Source: Arthrobacter sp. N199823 (GTDB lineage: Bacteria > Actinomycetota > Actinomycetes > Actinomycetales > Micrococcaceae). From it: DNA of 64,000 nucleotides. Within the stretch, counting starts at the first letter, position 1. Every line of letters begins with the position of its first letter. The stretch is taken from contig NZ_PJIN01000001.1 in the NCBI RefSeq assembly GCF_002929705.1, positions 499,244 to 563,243 of the forward strand, given 5' to 3'. Shown here piece after piece: positions 34,842-44,005 of the stretch. Below the pieces are notes generated by a model, which was given only the letters and a program-made list of their open reading frames with translations, made no database searches and was not told where the DNA came from. The position numbers were made by a program, and so were the translations under genes.

Positions 34842-36446
34842 ATGACTACCTCACCCGTAGGCGGGGGCGGAAAAGCCGCTCCAGCCCCTCGAGAGACATT
34901 CTCCTCGCGAAAACTCTTCATCCTCTCAGCCATCGGTTCCGCCGTTGGGCTGGGCAACATCTGGCGATTCCCTTATGTCGCCTATGAAAATGGTGGCGGC
35001 GCTTTCCTGATTCCCTACCTGGTGGCACTGCTATGCGCCGGTATCCCTCTACTGTTCCTTGACTACTCGATTGGCCACCGCTTCCGCGGATCGGCACCCC
35101 TGTCCTACCGTCGCTTGCACCGTGCGGCGGAGCCCATCGGCTGGTGGCAGGTATTGATCTGCTTCGTCATTGCCATCTACTACGCCGCGATCATTGCCTG
35201 GGCGGCCATGTATACGTGGTTCTCGGTCACGAAAGCCTGGGGCGACGACGCCGAAGGCTTCTTCTTCGGAGACTACCTGCAGTCAGCCGATCAGGCCGGC
35301 TTGTCCTTTGAATTCGTCTCCAATGTCTTCTTCCCCATGCTGGCAGTCTGGGTTGTGGCCATTGTGATCATGGTGGCCGGAGTTAACAAGGGCATCTCAC
35401 GCGCCAACGCCGTGTTCTTGCCGCTGTTGGTGATCATGTTCGTGATCCTGGTGGTGCAGTCGCTGTTCCTCGATGGGGCAATGGTTGGCCTGAACGCCTT
35501 CTTCACCCCGGAATGGTCTGCCCTGCAGAACCCGAGTGTGTGGGCAGCTGCCTTTGGCCACATCTTCTTCTCCCTTTCGGTGGCCTTTGGCATCATGGTC
35601 ACTTACTCTTCCTACCTCAAGCGCAAGACCGACTTGACCGGTTCGGGCATGGTTGTAGCGTTTGCTAACTCCGGCTTCGAGATTCTCGCCGGTATTGGCG
35701 TTTTCGCAGCGCTGGGCTTCATGTCAGTGACTGCTGGAAAACCCGTGGATGAGGTGGCCTCCGGCGGCATCGGGCTGGCTTTCGTGGCCTTCCCAACTAT
35801 CGTTTCCGAAGCACCGTTTGGGGCGGTGCTGGGCGTATTGTTCTTTGGATCTCTAGTCTTTGCCGGATTGACCTCGCTGATATCCATTCTCGAAGTCATC
35901 GTTGCGGCCTTCCAAGACAAACTTGGGTGGAGCCGCAAGAGTGCCACCTTGATTGTCACCATCCCGATTGCCGTGATCTCCCTGGTCCTGTTCCCGACCA
36001 CCACCGGAATTCACCTGCTGGATACCTCGGACGCGTTCGTGAACCAGTTCGGCATTCTGGCCTGTGCACTCGTCGCGGTCATCGTGATCTCTGCCGGGCT
36101 CAGCAGCCTCCCGAGACTCCAACAGCACCTGAACCGGACCTCCACCATCAAGATGGGCACCGGCTGGCGCATTGTGGTCGGTGGCATCGTGCCGGTGGCC
36201 TTGGGCTACATGCTCATCAACGAGATCCAGTCCAAGAGCTCCGAACAGTACTCAGGCTACCCAGCCTGGTTCAACGGTGTCTTCGGCTGGGGCATGGCCG
36301 GTGCGCTGATTGTGGGCGCCGTGCTGCTCTCGCTGATTCCTTGGAGCGAGAAATCCAAGCTCAAGGATCCCGAATATGAAGCGTTCAATGCAGCCGCAGA
36401 ACTTGAAGGCGACGTGGACAACAACATCAAGGAGTTGAAGTCATGA
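34842..36446 (+). CDS. metP: NSS-family sodium-dependent amino-acid transporter (MetP type)
   Basis: 534 residues with about 12 helices. Sodium/neurotransmitter symporter motifs: GSAVGLGNIWRFPYVAYENGGGAFLIPY in helix 1, and the SSLPRLQQHL region late in the protein. The ATG overlaps none of its neighbours. The MetS-like small subunit starts within its stop (ATGA). In Corynebacterium glutamicum the pair MetP/MetS imports methionine and alanine, so methionine/alanine uptake is the likely job. The 100 bases upstream have a 10-bp palindrome ATCAGCTGAT at 34804-34813 that could be an operator. Confidence 0.9.
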   Translation: MTTSPVGGGGKAAPAPRETFSSRKLFILSAIGSAVGLGNIWRFPYVAYENGGGAFLIPYLVALLCAGIPLLFLDYSIGHRFRGSAPLSYRRLHRAAEPIGWWQVLICFVIAIYYAAIIAWAAMYTWFSVTKAWGDDAEGFFFGDYLQSADQAGLSFEFVSNVFFPMLAVWVVAIVIMVAGVNKGISRANAVFLPLLVIMFVILVVQSLFLDGAMVGLNAFFTPEWSALQNPSVWAAAFGHIFFSLSVAFGIMVTYSSYLKRKTDLTGSGMVVAFANSGFEILAGIGVFAALGFMSVTAGKPVDEVASGGIGLAFVAFPTIVSEAPFGAVLGVLFFGSLVFAGLTSLISILEVIVAAFQDKLGWSRKSATLIVTIPIAVISLVLFPTTTGIHLLDTSDAFVNQFGILACALVAVIVISAGLSSLPRLQQHLNRTSTIKMGTGWRIVVGGIVPVALGYMLINEIQSKSSEQYSGYPAWFNGVFGWGMAGALIVGAVLLSLIPWSEKSKLKDPEYEAFNAAAELEGDVDNNIKELKS

Positions 36447-36586
36447 CCCCGGTAGCCATCACCATGATGATCATTGCCATGTTGACCGTGTGGGGCGGTT
36501 TGGCCCTTTCCATGTGGAACCTCGCGCGTCACCCGGAAGACGAAGACGAGCTTCCCGGCCCCGAGGAAATGCCGCACGAACTCTAG
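36443..36586 (+). CDS. metS: MetS-family small subunit of the NSS transporter
   Basis: 47 residues, shorter than most gene-calling limits. One membrane helix (VAITMMIIAMLTVWGGLAL) is followed by WNLARHPEDEDELPGPEE, an acidic tail, which is the layout of MetS in MetPS systems. It overlaps metP by four bases (ATGA), with GGAG 11-14 bases upstream of the ATG inside metP. It should be required for transport by the large subunit. Confidence 0.9.
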   Translation: MTPVAITMMIIAMLTVWGGLALSMWNLARHPEDEDELPGPEEMPHEL

Positions 36587-36602
36587 CTTTAAACACTGAA
36601 GT

Positions 36603-36655
36603 ACGACGCCGGGAGGTGCCCTTTCACAAAAAGGGCACCTCCCGGCGTCGTGCTT
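36603..36655. terminator. bidirectional terminator between metS and accA3
   Basis: A perfect 22-bp stem (36603-36624 with 36630-36651, beginning ACGACGCCGGGAGGTGCCC) and a five-base loop lie between convergent genes. GCTTTT follows on the plus strand. The outer arm is the repeated GTACGACGCCGGG motif that occurs elsewhere in the window. Confidence 0.9.
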
Positions 36656-36662
36656 TTGGGTA

Positions 36663-38462
36663 CTAGTCCTCGATGGTGGCCAGTACGGCACCAGCAGAAA
36701 CGGTGTCCCCGGCGGCTGCGTTCAGTCCGGTGACGGTACCTGCGCGGTGCGCCGTGAGCGGCTGTTCCATCTTCATGGCCTCCAGGACCATGATCAGATC
36801 GCCCTCAGCCACCACATCGCCATCGGCGACGGCAACCTTCACGATGGTGCCCTGCATGGGTGAGGTCAGCGCGTTGCCGTTGGCAGTAGCCGGACCCGCA
36901 TTGCGGTTACGTCCAGCCTTCTTGGCCTTCTTCGTCGATGCGCCGGAACCGTTGCTGACAGCGAACGACGACGGGAGCGTCACCTCAAGCCGTTTGCCGC
37001 CCACCTCGACGGTAACGCTCTGGCGAGTGCCGGCGTCGTCCGCGGCACCTGCTGCCGAGGCGAGATCAAAGACGGGGATGGTGTTCTCGAACTCGGTCTC
37101 GATCCAGCGGGTGTGGATCGTGAAGGGTTTGCCGTCGGCCGGTGCGAAGGCGGGATCGGCCACCACTGCGCGGTGGAAGGGCAGCACTGTTGGCATGCCG
37201 CCGATTTCCATCTCGGCCAGGGCGCGGTTGGCACGCTGGATGGCCTGCTCGCGAGTGGCGCCGGTGACGATCAGCTTGGCCAGCATGGAATCGAAGTTGC
37301 CGCCGATCACCTCGCCAGCAGTGATGCCGGAATCGACGCGGACGCCGGGACCGGTGGGAAGGGTCATGGTGGAGACGGTGCCGGGGGCGGGCATGAAGCC
37401 GCGGCCGGCATCCTCGCCGTTGATGCGGAATTCCAGTGAGTGTCCACGGACTTCGGGATCGCCATAGCCGAGCTCTTCGCCGCGGGCGATCCGGAACTGC
37501 TCGCGAACCAGGTCAAGGCCGGTGACTTCTTCAGAAACCGTGTGCTCCACCTGCAGGCGCGTGTTGACCTCGAGGAAGGAGATGGTGCCATCAGTGCCCA
37601 CGAGGAATTCGCAGGTGCCGGCGCCTTGGTACTTGGCTTCGGTCAAGATGGCCTTGGACGCTGCATACAGCTGTGCGTTTTGTACGTCCGTCAGGAACGG
37701 GGCCGGAGCCTCTTCAACGAGCTTCTGGTTGCGGCGCTGCAGGGAGCAGTCCCTGGTGGAGACGACCACAACATTGCCGGCGGCGTCGGCCAAGCACTGG
37801 GTTTCCACGTGGCGCGGGGCGTCCAGGAAACGCTCCACGAAACATTCGCCGCGGCCAAAGGCTGCGACGGCCTCACGCACGGCAGATTCGTAGAGTTCAG
37901 GGATTTCTTCACGTGTGCGGACAACCTTGATGCCACGCCCGCCGCCACCGTAAGCGGCCTTGATCGCCAGGGGTAAGCCGAATTCATCGGCGAAATCGAG
38001 CACTTCCTGGGTGGACTCCACCGGGTTCTTGGTGCCGGGAACCAGCGGTGCGCCCACCTTTTCGGCGATGTGGCGAGCCTGAACTTTATCGCCCAGAGCC
38101 GCGATGGATGCGGGGGAGGGGCCAATCCAGAGCAGACCGGCGTCGACGACCTTCTGCGCGAAGTCAGCGTTCTCGGACAGGAATCCGTAGCCGGGGTGAA
38201 CGGCATCGGCACCCGAAGCCTTGGCGGCGTCCAGGATCTTCTCCATGACCAGGTAGGAGTCGGCCGCCGTTGAGCCACCCAGCGCGAATGCTTCATCAGC
38301 CATGCGCACGTGCAGCGCTTCACGGTCCGGTTCGGCGTAGACGGCAACGGAGGCGATGCCTTCGTCGCGGGCTGCCCGGATGATCCGGACGGCAATTTCG
38401 CCGCGGTTGGCGATCAGTACTTTGCTCAGCTTTTGCGCCGGGACAGATGGTGAAATGCTCAC
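36663..38462 (-). CDS. accA3: acyl-CoA carboxylase alpha subunit (biotin carboxylase + BCCP)
   Basis: 599 residues from GTG 38462 (GAAGGAG 7 bases upstream; the frame is open to 38519 without a match). Biotin carboxylase ([50 protein letters not shown]) occupies the first 450 residues, a linker with a Lys/Arg-rich stretch ([12 protein letters not shown]) follows, and the C-terminal biotinyl domain has EAMKM with biotin Lys564. It carboxylates biotin for acetyl- and propionyl-CoA carboxylation with AccD-type beta subunits (53631-55214) and AccE (53398-53634). Confidence 0.96.
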   Translation of the reverse strand: MSISPSVPAQKLSKVLIANRGEIAVRIIRAARDEGIASVAVYAEPDREALHVRMADEAFALGGSTAADSYLVMEKILDAAKASGADAVHPGYGFLSENADFAQKVVDAGLLWIGPSPASIAALGDKVQARHIAEKVGAPLVPGTKNPVESTQEVLDFADEFGLPLAIKAAYGGGGRGIKVVRTREEIPELYESAVREAVAAFGRGECFVERFLDAPRHVETQCLADAAGNVVVVSTRDCSLQRRNQKLVEEAPAPFLTDVQNAQLYAASKAILTEAKYQGAGTCEFLVGTDGTISFLEVNTRLQVEHTVSEEVTGLDLVREQFRIARGEELGYGDPEVRGHSLEFRINGEDAGRGFMPAPGTVSTMTLPTGPGVRVDSGITAGEVIGGNFDSMLAKLIVTGATREQAIQRANRALAEMEIGGMPTVLPFHRAVVADPAFAPADGKPFTIHTRWIETEFENTIPVFDLASAAGAADDAGTRQSVTVEVGGKRLEVTLPSSFAVSNGSGASTKKAKKAGRNRNAGPATANGNALTSPMQGTIVKVAVADGDVVAEGDLIMVLEAMKMEQPLTAHRAGTVTGLNAAAGDTVSAGAVLATIED

Positions 38463-38553
38463 TGACGGACTCCTTCTATTCTCAAGAGAGCCTAGCGTGA
38501 ATATGTGGATTTTCCTCACACATCATGGCGTTTATGCGTGTGCGCTCCTGATC

Positions 38554-38574
38554 TTTTGTGGAGTTCCTACAAAA
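38554..38574. promoter_or_regulatory. palindromic site upstream of accA3 (shared with accD5)
   Basis: TTTTGTGGA-GTT-CCTACAAAA: seven of nine arm positions are symmetric. It lies 92-112 bases upstream of accA3. A related site, with the core CCTACAAA, is located 102-120 bases upstream of accD5. A common regulator of lipid-precursor supply (for example FasR-like) is inferred. Confidence 0.5.
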
Positions 38575-38584
38575 TAGGCGCTTG

Positions 38585-38902
38585 TTAGCCCCCGGCGATT
38601 AGTCGCAATGTGGCGATGTGGTGGTCCCAGGCTTGTTGCCCATCCGCACTCAGGCTGACCGAAGTGCGGGGGAACTTGCCCACGAAACCCTTCTTGATGG
38701 TCACGAAACCGGCCTTCTCCAGATGCGAAAGCTGCTTACTGAGCACCGAATCGCTTACCTGGATGGTGTTGCGGAGGTCCTTGAAATCCATGGTCTCGGT
38801 TTTGGACAGCGCCGCAGCGATGGAGAACCTGACGGGCTGGTGTAGAACGTCGCTAAGTTCGTGCCGTGGGTGCTGCGGCGGTTCGGCTGATTGGGGGTTC
38901 AT
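38585..38902 (-). CDS. winged-helix transcriptional regulator
   Basis: 105 residues with the MarR/ArsR-like winged helix fold of the HTH_34 type: LSDVLHQPVRFSIAAALSKTETMDFKDLRNTIQVSDSVLSKQLSHLEKAGFV, then a beta wing rich in Lys (TIKKGFVGKFPRTSVSL). No cysteine pair for metal sensing. Such proteins commonly control an adjacent membrane protein gene. It overlaps that gene (38899-39342) by four bases (ATGA) and is downstream of it. The inducer is unknown. Confidence 0.87.
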   Translation of the reverse strand: MNPQSAEPPQHPRHELSDVLHQPVRFSIAAALSKTETMDFKDLRNTIQVSDSVLSKQLSHLEKAGFVTIKKGFVGKFPRTSVSLSADGQQAWDHHIATLRLIAGG

Positions 38903-39342
38903 GCGCGCAGCTCCCTAAATGCTGCGGCCAAACCGACTGCGGCCAGAACTGCTGCTGCCGTTATGTAGTAGGCAAGGCTGCCGTCAGGGAAGGCGAAGGC
39001 GCCAACAAACAAGGCAATTGCGTAGAGACCCATGTAGGCAAAAAGCGATGTGAGAAACCGTTTAGTGAAACCGGTTTTCGTGGTGCGCTGCATCAGTGGC
39101 CAGATGGTGGCATTGATGGCGGCCCAGACGCTGACCGTTATGGCCAGTAGCGCGGCTCCGTACCCGGTGTGAGCGACGATGTGAAAGCCGATCATGAGCA
39201 TGGAGCCGAGGATTGCCAAGGAATTGAACACCATAGCGGCGGGCCAACTGGCTGCGCTGGTGGCCGAGCTGCCAATGCCATCGGCTCGAGCGAGCATCTC
39301 GCGGGCTTCCTCTGCGGATGGAGTGGGGCTGTTCTGGTTCAC
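38899..39342 (-). CDS. four-helix membrane protein, partner of the winged-helix regulator
   Basis: 147 residues. A soluble N-terminus of about 35 residues (SAEEAREMLARADGIG) precedes four membrane segments (FNSLAILGSMLMIGFH, ALLAITVSVWAAINATIW, TSLFAYMGLYAIALFV, YYITAAAVLAAVGLAAA). This arrangement of a membrane protein with an overlapping HTH_34 regulator is seen in many actinobacteria, without known function. It is the first gene of the pair. Confidence 0.8.
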   Translation of the reverse strand: MNQNSPTPSAEEAREMLARADGIGSSATSAASWPAAMVFNSLAILGSMLMIGFHIVAHTGYGAALLAITVSVWAAINATIWPLMQRTTKTGFTKRFLTSLFAYMGLYAIALFVGAFAFPDGSLAYYITAAAVLAAVGLAAAFRELRA

Positions 39343-39852
39343 GCTGGGCCTTTCAGTTGAGTGATGCAGTCCAATGACTCAACTATATGAAAATACTTTC
39401 CATTGCGTCAAGTAGTTTCTCGCGATTTGTTACTTTATGCGCCGAACTTGAGGTGGGTTTGGGGCATGAGCGCCTATACGCCAAACCCATGTCGAGTTCA
39501 GCGCATGAGGTACGCGAAGTTTCACCATGCGCCGGATCCAGTGCGAGTTCAGTGCATAAGGGACGGAACCCTCTACGTCAGGCTGGTTGTGAGTCATTCA
39601 TTTCTATTGATTGAAGCAAAGTTTCACCATGCGCCGAACCCGAGTTGAGTTCAGCGCATGAGCGAAGCGCCAGGCCCAGAAGTCCGTGTTCGCGACGCCG
39701 TACTTGCCCGGCTGATCCTTATGCGCTGAACTGAAGGCGGGTTTGGTGCGTGAAGGCTATGGCGCCAAACCCGGGCCGAGTTCAGTGCATAAGGGACTGC
39801 GAATTTCGCTGATGCGCCGAACTCCGAGCGAGTTCAGCGCATCAGCGAAGAA
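39343..39852. other. 510-base intergenic region made of palindromic repeats
   Basis: No gene is visible between the four-helix membrane protein and maf; open frames here follow the repeat. Five palindromes fill the region (next entry). Between the second and third lies an AT-rich stretch (39593-39622), and a sequence like GCCAGGCCCAGAAGTCC (39669-39685) resembles the 3' end of maf (AATTAGGCCCAAAGGTC), perhaps part of a larger duplication. Confidence 0.85.
39437..39842. repeat. five REP-like palindromes of two size classes (70 and 31 bp)
   Basis: Copies at 39437-39506 (70), 39527-39557 (31), 39629-39659 (31), 39721-39790 (70) and 39812-39842 (31). All start ATGCGC(C/T)G(A/G)A and all end GAGTTCAG(C/T)GCAT. 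The two long copies contain a nested inner hairpin GGGTTTGG...CCAAACCC. The 31-bp form equals the palindromes at 16028-16201 except for the central bases and the A/C exchange in the arm. Confidence 0.9.
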
Positions 39853-40473
39853 TTAGGCCCAAAGGTCAGTGATCGCGACGCCGTGCTTGCCCAAAAGTCG
39901 GCGGAGGGTGGAAATCGACAGTCCCACCACAGTGTGGGGGTCGCCTTCGACGCCGGTGATGAAGGCTCCGGCCAATCCGTCGATCGTAAACGCGCCAGCA
40001 ACCTGTAGCGGTTCACCTGTGGCAACGTAGGCGTCAATCTCAGCATCTGTGACCTCCTCAAAGGTGACAGCGGCGCTAGTGACCTCTCCGTACCCAACGG
40101 GGGATCCGACGTCGGACAGGGAAGGCGTGGAAATGAGCCAGTGACCGGTATGAAGCACGCCAGTTCGACCGCGCATCAACTGCCACCGCTCCCGCGCAAC
40201 CTCCGGCTCCCAGGGCTTGCCATAGGGGGTGCCGTCGAGCTCGAAGACGGAGTCGCAGCCGATCACCAAGGAGCCGGGCGTTACCTCGGCCACGGATTCG
40301 GCCTTGGCGCGGGCCAACAACAGGGCGGTTTCGGAGGGGGTGATGGGGCCGGCCGCGGCGGTGAGTGCGTCCTCGTCGGCGTCGGAGACTTTGACGGTGT
40401 GGGTAATGCCGGCATCGGTGAGGAGTTTGGCGCGCGAAGGGGAAGCGGAGGCCAGGATCAGTGTTTGGGTCAT
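39853..40473 (-). CDS. maf: Maf family nucleoside triphosphate pyrophosphatase
   Basis: 206 residues. Motifs: LILASASPSRAKLL at the N-terminus, VIGCDSVFEL, and a YVATGEPLQVAGAFTIDGLAGAFI segment near the end. Maf proteins hydrolyse non-canonical or pyrimidine nucleotides to monophosphates (house-cleaning; septum-related in Bacillus). Located downstream of the DUF779 and dehydrogenase genes, 40 bases after the DUF779 stop. The ATG is followed by a normal N-terminus; no strong Shine-Dalgarno is visible. Confidence 0.92.
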   Translation of the reverse strand: MTQTLILASASPSRAKLLTDAGITHTVKVSDADEDALTAAAGPITPSETALLLARAKAESVAEVTPGSLVIGCDSVFELDGTPYGKPWEPEVARERWQLMRGRTGVLHTGHWLISTPSLSDVGSPVGYGEVTSAAVTFEEVTDAEIDAYVATGEPLQVAGAFTIDGLAGAFITGVEGDPHTVVGLSISTLRRLLGKHGVAITDLWA

Positions 40474-40512
40474 GGATCTAGCCTAAACGTCAGTGCACGT
40501 AAGGATTCGCTC

Positions 40513-40929
40513 TCAAGCGTCAGCCGGAATAAAGCCCTCCACGAGGCGGGAGCGGATCAAGAAGCGTTTGCCTTCCGGCGCCTCCACGGAGAAACCGCTG
40601 CCGCGCCCGTCCACCACATCCACTGTCAGATGCGTGTGGGACCAGTAGTTGAACTGTTCGCGTGACATCCAAAATTCCAAGGGCCCGCAGTCTGGCAGTT
40701 CAAAGAGTCCGAGCAGGATGTCTGCCTCAGCAGTGATGAACTCGCCCGCCGGATAGCACATGGGGGAGGAGCCGTCGCAGCAGCCGCCGGACTGGTGGAA
40801 CATCAAGGGCCCGTGCCGACCCCACATCTTCTGGAGCAGTTCCACGGCCGTTGCGCTCAGGGCCACGCGGGACGAGGTTTCCCCGGGGACGGTGATGCCT
40901 GCATCCAAGGTTTCGGGGGTGGCGTTCAT
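40513..40929 (-). CDS. DUF779 protein, aldehyde dehydrogenase partner
   Basis: 138 residues from ATG 40929 (AAGGAG 7 bases upstream; the open frame runs back to 41028). DUF779 features: FHQSGGCCDGSSPMCYPAG, a cysteine-rich loop with paired Cys, EFWMSREQFNYWSHTHLTVDVVDGRGSGFS, and EAPEGKRFLIRSR. Genes of this family are found next to ExaC-like aldehyde dehydrogenases, as here. A role as accessory or metal-binding protein is likely, from its cysteines and the Trp-Ser-His-Thr-His motif. Confidence 0.85.
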   Translation of the reverse strand: MNATPETLDAGITVPGETSSRVALSATAVELLQKMWGRHGPLMFHQSGGCCDGSSPMCYPAGEFITAEADILLGLFELPDCGPLEFWMSREQFNYWSHTHLTVDVVDGRGSGFSVEAPEGKRFLIRSRLVEGFIPADA

Positions 40930-40960
40930 GGGAGTGCTCCTTAATAAGGTGGCACATGTA

Positions 40961-41025
40961 CCCAAAGTACGACGGCGGGAGGTCACTTTCCCGGGGAAGG
41001 TGACTTTTCGCCGTCGAACTTTGGG
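40961..41025. terminator. long inverted repeat downstream of the alcohol dehydrogenase gene
   Basis: A 17-bp arm at 40961-40977 (CCCAAAGTACGACGGCG) pairs with 41009-41025 with one mismatch, and the interior (AGGTCAC...GGTGACT) pairs further. It lies between adhP and DUF779 on the minus strand and would attenuate or separate their transcripts. Confidence 0.65.
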
Positions 41026-41034
41026 CAAAAGTGC

Positions 41035-41108
41035 GGGAGGGTTCGACGAAATCGCCCCATCGCTGAGGGAGGGTTCGACGAAAACGCCCTATTGCTGAGG
41101 GAGGGTTC
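41035..41108. repeat. 32-bp tandem repeat, 2.3 copies
   Basis: Units at 41035-41066 and 41067-41098 begin GGGAGGGTTCGACGAAA and differ at three positions; a partial third ends at 41108. The array is immediately downstream of the adhP stop and overlaps the space before the terminator-like hairpin. Non-coding. Confidence 0.85.
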
Positions 41109-41117
41109 CGGGCGGGG

Positions 41118-42137
41118 CTAGTACTTGATGACGACGCGGCCGTCGATCTTGCCGCCACGCATCTCATCCAACACCTCGTTGATTTCGCCCAGGCTGCGGG
41201 TGGAGACCGTGGGGTGGATCAGGCCGCGGGCGTAGAAATCAATGGCTTCCTCCATGTCCTGGCGGGTGCCCACAATGGAGCCGCGGATTGTCAGGCCCTT
41301 GAGCACCACATCAAAGATGGGGGCGGGGAAGTCGCCCGGGGGAAGCCCGTTGAACACGATGGTTCCGCCGCGGCGGGTCATGCCAATCGCCTGGCCAAAC
41401 GCTGCCGGATGCACGGCCGTGACAAGCACGCCGTGGACACCACCGGTCTGTGCCTGGATGGCCTCTACCGGATCCTCGGTCATTGCATTGACGGTAATTT
41501 CGGCCCCGTGCTTGCGTGCCAGAGCGAGCTTGTCCTCGGCAATGTCCACAGCGGCAACGCGCAGACCCATGGCCACGGCGTACTGGACGGCGATATGTCC
41601 CAAACCGCCGATACCGGAAATAACAACCCACTGGCCGGGCCGGGCCTCGGTCATCTTTAAGCCCTTGTATACCGTGACGCCGGCACACAGTACTGGTGCG
41701 ATCTCCACGGGATCAGCGCCCTCAGGAATGCGAGGAGCGAACTCGGCATCGACCAGCATGTACTCGCCGAAGGAGCCGTCCACGCTGTAGCCGCCATTTT
41801 GCTGGGATTCACACAGGGTCTCCCACCCGGTACGGCAGTATTCACAGTCCCCACAGGCACTCCACAGCCAGGCGTTACCCACCCGGTCGCCAACAGCAAG
41901 GGAGGTGACGCCCTCGCCGAGGGCCACCACGTCGCCCACGCCTTCGTGCCCGGGGACAAACGGCGGGCTCGGCTTGACGGGCCAGTCGCCCTCGGCGGCG
42001 TGTAGATCTGTGTGGCAGACCCCGCTTGAAATCAGCTTGATCAGGGCTTGGCCCGGGCCGGGGGTGGGCAGCGGGTATTCCTCAACACTGAGGGGTGCGC
42101 CGAATTCTTTAACAACTGCAGCATGCATCGTAGTCAT
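41118..42137 (-). CDS. adhP: zinc-dependent alcohol dehydrogenase
   Basis: 339 residues from ATG 42137 (AAAGGAG 6 bases upstream). Catalytic zinc ligands are Cys41 (SGVCHTD) and His64-Glu65 (PGHEGVGDV); structural zinc is bound by Cys95, Cys98, Cys101 and Cys109 (CGDCEYCRTGWETLC). The Rossmann loop is VISGIGGLGHIAVQYA, typical of NAD(P)-linked AdhP. It interconverts ethanol or other primary alcohols and aldehydes. It forms a group with the upstream aldehyde dehydrogenase and the downstream DUF779 gene. Its 187-base upstream gap holds a terminator and a 24-bp repeat pair. Confidence 0.94.
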   Translation of the reverse strand: MTTMHAAVVKEFGAPLSVEEYPLPTPGPGQALIKLISSGVCHTDLHAAEGDWPVKPSPPFVPGHEGVGDVVALGEGVTSLAVGDRVGNAWLWSACGDCEYCRTGWETLCESQQNGGYSVDGSFGEYMLVDAEFAPRIPEGADPVEIAPVLCAGVTVYKGLKMTEARPGQWVVISGIGGLGHIAVQYAVAMGLRVAAVDIAEDKLALARKHGAEITVNAMTEDPVEAIQAQTGGVHGVLVTAVHPAAFGQAIGMTRRGGTIVFNGLPPGDFPAPIFDVVLKGLTIRGSIVGTRQDMEEAIDFYARGLIHPTVSTRSLGEINEVLDEMRGGKIDGRVVIKY

Positions 42138-42172
42138 GTGGTTCTCCTTTGAACGTAGGGATGCCGGGAGTG

Positions 42173-42201
42173 CGCCGGGCACCCAGGGTGGGTACCCGGC
42201 G
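42173..42201. terminator. hairpin downstream of the aldehyde dehydrogenase gene
   Basis: CGCCGGGCACCC (42173-42184) pairs with GGGTACCCGGCG (42190-42201), one mismatch, five-base loop. It lies 124 bases beyond the stop of the minus-strand aldehyde dehydrogenase gene and before the adhP start. No T-run is seen, so it is a weak terminator or a processing signal. Confidence 0.5.
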
Positions 42202-42231
42202 TCGTGCCCAGGTGAGATGGTGAGCGAGGGT

Positions 42232-42310
42232 CCCGCCGTGAACTTGCGAGCGGTGTGGAGGGTGTTGGGCCCACGCGCCCGATGGCCCCGCCGCGAACTT
42301 GCGAGCGGTG
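42232..42310. repeat. 24-bp direct repeat pair
   Basis: Copies at 42232-42255 and 42287-42310 begin CCCGCCG(T/C)GAACTTGC and end GAGCGGTG; one difference. Period 55 bases. Each copy has short dyad symmetry (CCGC...GCGG). Between adhP and the aldehyde dehydrogenase gene. Confidence 0.8.
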
Positions 42311-42324
42311 GGAGGGCGTGGGGA

Positions 42325-43848
42325 TTAGAAGAAGCCCAACTTATCCTCGCTGTAGCTGACCAGCAGGTTCTTGGTCTGCTGGTAGTGATCGAGCATCATG
42401 GCGTGGTTTTCACGGCCGATGCCCGAGGACTTGTAGCCGCCAAACGCAGCGCCAGCGGGGTAGGCGTGGTAATTGTTGACCCACACGCGCCCGGCCTGGA
42501 TCTCGCGCCCTGCACGGTACGCGACATTGCCGTTTCGGGACCAGACACCGGCGCCGAGCCCGTAAAGGGTGTCATTGGCGATGTGGAGCGCGTCTGCGTA
42601 GTCGTCAAACTTGGTCACCGCGAGGACGGGGCCAAAGATCTCCTCCTGGAAGATTCGCATGTCATTGGTGCCCTCGAAAATGGTCGGCTTGACGTAGTAA
42701 CCGCCGGCCAGATCCCCGGGGAGGATGTTGCGCTCGCCGCCAGTGAGCAGCTTGGCGCCTTCCTGCTTACCGATGTCCATGTAGGACAGGATCTTTTCCA
42801 TCTGGTCGTTGGACGCCTGCGCTCCAATCTGAGTGTCGGTGTCCAACGGGTTGCCCTGGATAATCGCTTCGGTACGGGCAATAGCGTCGGCCATGAATTT
42901 CTCATAAATGCCTGCCTGCACCACAGCGCGGGACGGGCAAGTGCACACCTCGCCCTGGTTGAAGGCGTAGAGCGTGAAGCCCTCCAGCGCCTTGTCATAG
43001 AAGGCGTCATCCTTGTCCATGACGTCGTCGAAGAAGATGTTGGGGCTCTTGCCGCCCAGTTCCAGCGTGACAGGAATCAGGTTCTGGCTGGCGTACTGGC
43101 TGATCAATCGGCCCGTAGTGGTCTCACCAGTGAACGCGATCTTGCGGATGCGCTTGGACGAAGCGAGCGGCTTGCCTGCCTCCACGCCGAAGCCATTGAC
43201 CACGTTGATGACCCCGGCTGGCAGGATGTCCGCGAGAAGTTCCATGAGGACCAGAATGGAGGCCGGCGTCTGTTCCGCTGGTTTAAGGACGACGGCGTTT
43301 CCCGCAGCGAGTGCCGGTGCCAGTTTCCAGACGGCCATCAGGATGGGGAAGTTCCACGGAATGATCTGCCCCACCACGCCGAGAGGCTCATGGAAGTGGT
43401 AGGCCGTGGTGTTCTCGTCGATTTGGGTTAGGCTGCCTTCCTGGGCGCGGACCACAGAAGCGAAGTAGCGAAAGTGATCTGCCGCGAGGGGGATGTCAGC
43501 GTTGAGTGTTTCACGGATGGCCTTGCCGTTATCCCACGTTTCCGCGACGGCCAGAAGTTCCACATTCTCATCAATGCGGTCGGCAATCTTGTTCAGGACT
43601 GCTGCGCGTTCCGTGGCCGAGGTTGCGCCCCAGCTCGGCGCCACCTTGTGGGCTGCGTCCAGCGCCAGTTCAATATCCTCAGCCGTGCCGCGGGCCACTT
43701 CGCAGAAAACCTTACCGGTGACGGGCGTGATGTTCTCAAAATACTCACCCTTGACCGGAGCCACCCATTCCCCGCCAATCCAGTTCTCATAGCGGTCCTT
43801 GAAAGTGACCTTGGAACCGTCTGTACCGGGTTGTGCATAAACAGCCAT
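42325..43848 (-). CDS. exaC: aldehyde dehydrogenase (ExaC/acetaldehyde type)
   Basis: 507 residues, usual length. NAD-binding [19 protein letters not shown], catalytic Glu263 (LELGGKSPN), catalytic Cys302 in [12 protein letters not shown] with a second cysteine at 304, a pattern of ExaC and AldB-type enzymes. It oxidises acetaldehyde and other aliphatic aldehydes to acids. Divergent from the small membrane protein at 44006 and upstream of adhP and the DUF779 gene, so ethanol can be converted to acetate in two steps. The GAF regulator at 44415-45755 is the likely activator. Confidence 0.95.
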   Translation of the reverse strand: MAVYAQPGTDGSKVTFKDRYENWIGGEWVAPVKGEYFENITPVTGKVFCEVARGTAEDIELALDAAHKVAPSWGATSATERAAVLNKIADRIDENVELLAVAETWDNGKAIRETLNADIPLAADHFRYFASVVRAQEGSLTQIDENTTAYHFHEPLGVVGQIIPWNFPILMAVWKLAPALAAGNAVVLKPAEQTPASILVLMELLADILPAGVINVVNGFGVEAGKPLASSKRIRKIAFTGETTTGRLISQYASQNLIPVTLELGGKSPNIFFDDVMDKDDAFYDKALEGFTLYAFNQGEVCTCPSRAVVQAGIYEKFMADAIARTEAIIQGNPLDTDTQIGAQASNDQMEKILSYMDIGKQEGAKLLTGGERNILPGDLAGGYYVKPTIFEGTNDMRIFQEEIFGPVLAVTKFDDYADALHIANDTLYGLGAGVWSRNGNVAYRAGREIQAGRVWVNNYHAYPAGAAFGGYKSSGIGRENHAMMLDHYQQTKNLLVSYSEDKLGFF

Positions 43849-43906
43849 TGTTCAAACTCCTTCGCGGTGGGGGACATCAGCGTCCTTGATCGCAACAGTA
43901 CGTCGA

Positions 43907-43928
43907 GCAACGTTGCAACCACGTTGCA
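43907..43928. promoter_or_regulatory. TGCAACGT direct/inverted repeats upstream of the aldehyde dehydrogenase
   Basis: On the minus strand TGCAACGT occurs twice at an 11-base period, and GCAACGTTGC (43907-43916) is itself a perfect palindrome. The site lies 59-80 bases upstream of the aldehyde dehydrogenase start, a suitable place for the GAF-domain regulator nearby. Confidence 0.45.
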
Positions 43929-44005
43929 TGATCCAGATCACACTTTTGCCGCACCCTGCAGCGAGGTCAGTGATGAGGCAGAACCGTGCTGGTTAGGATG
44001 AAGGG

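Noticed and set aside
39343-39852. CRISPR array between the HTH pair and maf
   Set aside because: Repeats have two length classes and non-unique spacers of variable size; no cas genes.
41905-43431. 508-residue open frame antisense to the aldehyde dehydrogenase
   Set aside because: It crosses the adhP start and the aldehyde dehydrogenase gene and carries no recognisable domain.
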